A DNA stretch of 64,000 nt from Streptomyces broussonetiae (GTDB lineage: Bacteria; Actinomycetota; Actinomycetes; Streptomycetales; Streptomycetaceae): assembly GCF_009796285.1 (NCBI RefSeq), contig NZ_CP047020.1, positions 4,960,001-5,024,000 on the forward strand. Direction: 5' to 3'. Numbering within the stretch: position 1 is the first letter of the stretch; each line of letters begins with the position of its first letter. The translations under genes and the position numbers were made by a program. Under the pieces are notes generated by a model. It was not told the origin of the DNA. It worked only from the letters and a program-made list of their open reading frames with translations, and searched no databases. This document shows positions 61,206 through 64,000 of the stretch, piece by piece.

Positions 61206-62849
61206 ATGGTGACGGGGGAGAGAACCACCGCGCGGCACGCGAGACCCAAAGCGGAAGCGGGGGTCGGGCGGTCGTCCGTGCTGATGGCGGGCGGGACCGT
61301 CGTGTCGCGGGCGACCGGGCTGGTCCGGCAGGTGCTGCAAGGCGCTGCCCTCGGCACCGGGCTGCTCGCCACCACGTACAACACGGCCAACACCGTGCCC
61401 ACCAGCCTCTACACCCTGCTGATCGGCGGTGCGCTGAACGCCGTGCTGGTGCCGCAGCTGGTGCGGGCCCGGGCCACGCATGCGGATGGCGGGCGGGCGT
61501 ACGAGCAGCGGCTCGTGACCCTCGTCGTCAGCGTGCTGGCCGTCGGGACCGTGCTCGCCGTATGGGCGGCGCCGGAGATCGTGAGCCTGTACATAAGGGA
61601 CACGCCCAAGGAGCACGACGCGTTCCGGTTGACCGTCGTCTTCGCCCGGTTCCTGCTGCCGCAGATCTTCTTCTACGGCCTCTTCGCCATCTACGGTCAG
61701 GTCCTGAACGCCCGTGAGAAGTTCGGCGCGATGATGTGGACGCCCGTCCTCAACAACGTCGTGCTCGTGACGATGTTCGGCATCTACCTCGGGATGATGA
61801 CCGTCCCCCGTACGGTCGCCGAGGTCACCGACGCGCAGGTCCGCTGGCTCGGAGTCGGTACGACCCTCGGGATCGCCGTGCAGGCCCTCGCCCTCGTCCC
61901 CTTCGCCCGCGCCGCCGGATTCCGTTTCCGGCCCCGGTTCGACTGGCGGGGGGCGGGGCTCGGCTCGGGGGTCCACGCGGCCAAGTGGACCCTGCTGTTC
62001 GTGCTGACCAACCTGGTGGGGCTCACCGTCGTCACCAACTACGCCAACGCCGCCGACACTCAGCTGCCGGACGCGGGGGTCGGTTACACCGCGTACAGCT
62101 ACGCGCAGACCATCTGGATGCTGCCCCAGTCCATCGTCACCGTGTCCCTGGTCACCGCCCTGCTGCCGCGGATGAGCAGGGCGGCGGCCGAGGGGCGGAG
62201 TGCCGACCTGCGCGCAGATCTGTCCCGGGCGCTGCGGGTCAGCGGCGTGGTGATCGTCCCGGCCGCCTTCGTGTTCACCGCGCTCGGGCCGGACATCGCC
62301 ACCCTCCTGTTCGCGCACGGTGCCGCCGACGCCGCCTCGGCCCGGCCGCTCGGCCACATGCTCCAGGCCTTCGGGCTCGGGCTGATCCCGTTCTCCGCGC
62401 AGTACCTGCTGCTGCGCGGTTTCTACGCCTTCGAGGACACGCGTACGCCGTTCTTCATGGCCGTGTGGACCCAGGTGGTGAACATCGTGCTCGCCACTGC
62501 CTGTCATCTGCTGCTGTCCGCGCGGTGGGCGGTCACCGGCATGGCCGGCGCCTACGCCGTCTCCTACCTCGTCGGCCTCGTCCTCACCGCCCGGCTGCTG
62601 GCCCGCCGCACCGGCGGCCGTCTCGACGACGGCACCCTGCGCGGCACGTACACCAAGCTGCTGTGCGCCGGTGCGGGGGGCGCGGTGGCGGGCTGGGCGG
62701 CGGCGCGGGGCTGTGCCGGTGTGCTGAACGGGACGGCGGGGGCGGTCCTGACGACCTTGGCGGGCGTGCTCGCCCTCTTGCTCGTCTTCCTTCTGCTGGC
62801 GCGGGTGCTGAAGGTCGGCGAACTGCGGCGTCTTCCGGGATTCCGCTGA
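61206..62849 (+). CDS. MurJ/MviN-type lipid II flippase
   Basis: 547 residues with about fourteen membrane spans. It belongs to the MOP superfamily MurJ group, which moves lipid II across the membrane for wall synthesis. Landmarks are GGTVVSRATGLVRQVLQGAA, NTANTVPTSLYTLLIGGALN, FARFLLPQIFFYGLFAIYGQ, and YGLLLPRGFYAFEDTRTP-like LLLRGFYAFEDTRTPFF. TAAGTT (61194-61199) ends six bases before ATG 61206, so it is probably leaderless. It lacks the C-terminal pseudokinase of mycobacterial MviN. Actinobacteria have several paralogues, so this need not be the essential one. Confidence 0.88.
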   Translation: MVTGERTTARHARPKAEAGVGRSSVLMAGGTVVSRATGLVRQVLQGAALGTGLLATTYNTANTVPTSLYTLLIGGALNAVLVPQLVRARATHADGGRAYEQRLVTLVVSVLAVGTVLAVWAAPEIVSLYIRDTPKEHDAFRLTVVFARFLLPQIFFYGLFAIYGQVLNAREKFGAMMWTPVLNNVVLVTMFGIYLGMMTVPRTVAEVTDAQVRWLGVGTTLGIAVQALALVPFARAAGFRFRPRFDWRGAGLGSGVHAAKWTLLFVLTNLVGLTVVTNYANAADTQLPDAGVGYTAYSYAQTIWMLPQSIVTVSLVTALLPRMSRAAAEGRSADLRADLSRALRVSGVVIVPAAFVFTALGPDIATLLFAHGAADAASARPLGHMLQAFGLGLIPFSAQYLLLRGFYAFEDTRTPFFMAVWTQVVNIVLATACHLLLSARWAVTGMAGAYAVSYLVGLVLTARLLARRTGGRLDDGTLRGTYTKLLCAGAGGAVAGWAAARGCAGVLNGTAGAVLTTLAGVLALLLVFLLLARVLKVGELRRLPGFR

Positions 62850-62983
62850 CCTCGTTCCTGTCGGCAGGCGCCGACAACAGGCGTTCTGTGCATCAGCCCT
62901 GACGTTCCCTCAGGGGTTGCTCAGGGGAGTGTGGGGGGTGTCACGGATGGTGGCAGCGCGGTCGCCGGCGGGACGCTGGTGGC

Positions 62984-63757
62984 ATGAAGAAATCGACTGC
63001 CGCCCGTCCTGGTTCCTCCCCCGTCCGCCGTGTCGCCGCCGTCGCGGGCGTCGCCGTCCTCGCCGCTACGGCGGCGGTGTGTGCGCCGGTTGCCGCGTAC
63101 GCAGCGCCCCGTGCCGTCGCCGCTTCCGCGGCCGACTTCAGCGACTGCCCGCCCCTTCCCGACGGTGTCGACCCGGCCCGCTGGAGATGCGAAGTGCACG
63201 CCGCGGCACCGCGGTTGACCATGGGCAAGGTCACGGTGGCGCTCGCCCCGATCACCATGACGCACGCAGAGGGCCCGATGCCGGACGGCGGCGACGGGCA
63301 GGTGTGGGGCGCGATGCACAGCACGCCGACGGCCGTGCCGGGCGGGCTGACCGGCACCCCCGCGGGTGATCGCTCGGCGGCCCTGGGGCTGGCGATACGG
63401 CCGGAGTACGGAGGCCGGTCCGATTTCTACACCGGCCGGTTCAGCCTCCGCTTCCGGCTCCTGAGCCCGCTGCTGCCGCACGGCTGCACCGTCGGGGCGA
63501 GGGCACCCGTCGACTTCAGACTGAAGCGGTCCGGCCCCTCCACGCGGATCTCCCAGGACCCGCCGGTGATCGCTTTCTCGGCGTACGACGACACATTCAC
63601 CGCCCCGGCCGCCGAGGACTGCGGCCCGCTCACCGGCCCTCTCAACCACCGGCTCGGCCTGCCGGCGACCACGGGAAACCTGATGACCTACGACGCCACG
63701 TACACCTTCAAGACCTACGACCAGCTCCCGGCGAAGGAGGTCCGACGTCTGCGCTGA
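62984..63757 (+). CDS. Secreted protein of unknown function
   Basis: 257 residues from ATG 62984. A classical signal peptide (about 1-41: KKSTAARPGSSPVRRVAAVA, hydrophobic core, cut near AYA-APRA) is followed by a mature domain with four Cys (DCPPLP, RWRCEV, HGCTVG, EDCGPL) that could form two disulfides. No family is recognised. It stands alone, 134 bases after the flippase gene. Confidence 0.75.
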   Translation: MKKSTAARPGSSPVRRVAAVAGVAVLAATAAVCAPVAAYAAPRAVAASAADFSDCPPLPDGVDPARWRCEVHAAAPRLTMGKVTVALAPITMTHAEGPMPDGGDGQVWGAMHSTPTAVPGGLTGTPAGDRSAALGLAIRPEYGGRSDFYTGRFSLRFRLLSPLLPHGCTVGARAPVDFRLKRSGPSTRISQDPPVIAFSAYDDTFTAPAAEDCGPLTGPLNHRLGLPATTGNLMTYDATYTFKTYDQLPAKEVRRLR

Positions 63758-63779
63758 CAGCGCTTCGGCCGACGCCGCC

Positions 63780-64000
63780 TCAGCCCCGTCGGCGCAGGGC
63801 GTTCAGCAGGGCCGCGCCGCGTTCGGCGTCGTCCACGCTGACCGCGAAATCACTGCGGCGTCCCCGGGGGCGTATGACCAGGCAGTCGCCCGCCCGGAGC
63901 ATGACCGTCGTACCGAGACCGCTGAGGCGATAGCCCCAGCCGCCGACCTGGGACGGCAGCCGGTGCTCGGCGCGGGCGGACTCGATGGCGGCCGTCGGCC
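63780..64000 (-). CDS. C-terminal end of an unknown protein, cut by window edge
   Basis: The stop is at 63780-63782 and the frame is open to base 64000, giving about 73 residues. They read AIESARAEHRLPSQVGGWGY, then LGTTVMLRAGDCLVIRPRGR, SDFAVSVDDAERGAALLNAL. The look is that of a small beta-rich domain with a final helix, as in PH-like membrane protein tails. No confident family. Confidence 0.65.
   Translation of the reverse strand, partial: PTAAIESARAEHRLPSQVGGWGYRLSGLGTTVMLRAGDCLVIRPRGRRSDFAVSVDDAERGAALLNALRRRG

Overview
The window reads as high-GC actinobacterial chromosome, almost certainly Streptomyces. It carries crgA, the fhaA-fhaB-PP2C-rodA-pbpA-pknB cluster, the kinase pair pkaA/pkaB, class E sortases, and two branched-chain ketoacid dehydrogenase operons. 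The gene order matches what I remember of the core region next to oriC in S. coelicolor, in reverse. Two perfect 14-bp parS sites (2089-2102 and 41143-41156) and several consensus DnaA boxes support an origin-proximal position. No insertion sequence, integrase, rRNA or CRISPR array was seen.

Layout. 1-5.2 kb: an edge-truncated Ser/Thr kinase, an XRE regulator with a likely self-operator, tRNA-Ala(TGC), parS, a DUF5324 protein, a cyclophilin, a zinc-finger rhomboid protease, a DnaA-box cluster and crgA. 5.4-9.6 kb: a DUF881 protein, then three class E sortases with a small membrane protein and an anthranilate/aminodeoxychorismate synthase glutaminase among them. 9.7-17.9 kb (minus strand): the phospho-signalling and elongation/division cluster. 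18.3-23.4 kb: tRNA-Leu(CAG), DUF2252, J-like and rhodanese genes, a five-copy 28-bp tandem repeat, and an acyl-CoA dehydrogenase with a KstR-like operator.

23.5-38.8 kb is mostly catabolic. It holds paaABCDE (ring-1,2-epoxidase), paaN, a 3-hydroxyacyl-CoA dehydrogenase, a TetR regulator, an Lrp-type regulator and bkdFGH, with a DUF5819/HTTM pair and a SpoU methylase in between. Three copies of ACCGA-N4-TCGGT lie in front of paaA, between paaN and the dehydrogenase, and between bkdR and bkdF, so one TetR protein may control the whole block.

38.9-52.5 kb: a MobA-DUF6457 fusion and moeA, an ion channel and a pore-less relative of it, a quinone oxidoreductase, a repeat-flanked surface protein, the proteasome activator Bpa, pkaA/pkaB, a phosphotransferase, and a frameshifted NarL-type response regulator. 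52.8-56.4 kb: bkdABC.

56.6-60.9 kb (minus strand) is the most unusual part. Two WXG100-like proteins precede a 583-residue protein whose C-terminus is a predicted RNase A-like toxin domain. Downstream are an unknown 236-aa protein, a translationally coupled half RNase A-like domain, and a CdiI-type immunity protein. I read it as a polymorphic toxin/immunity locus of type VII secretion character with a silent spare cassette. The window ends with a MurJ-like flippase, a secreted protein and a truncated gene.
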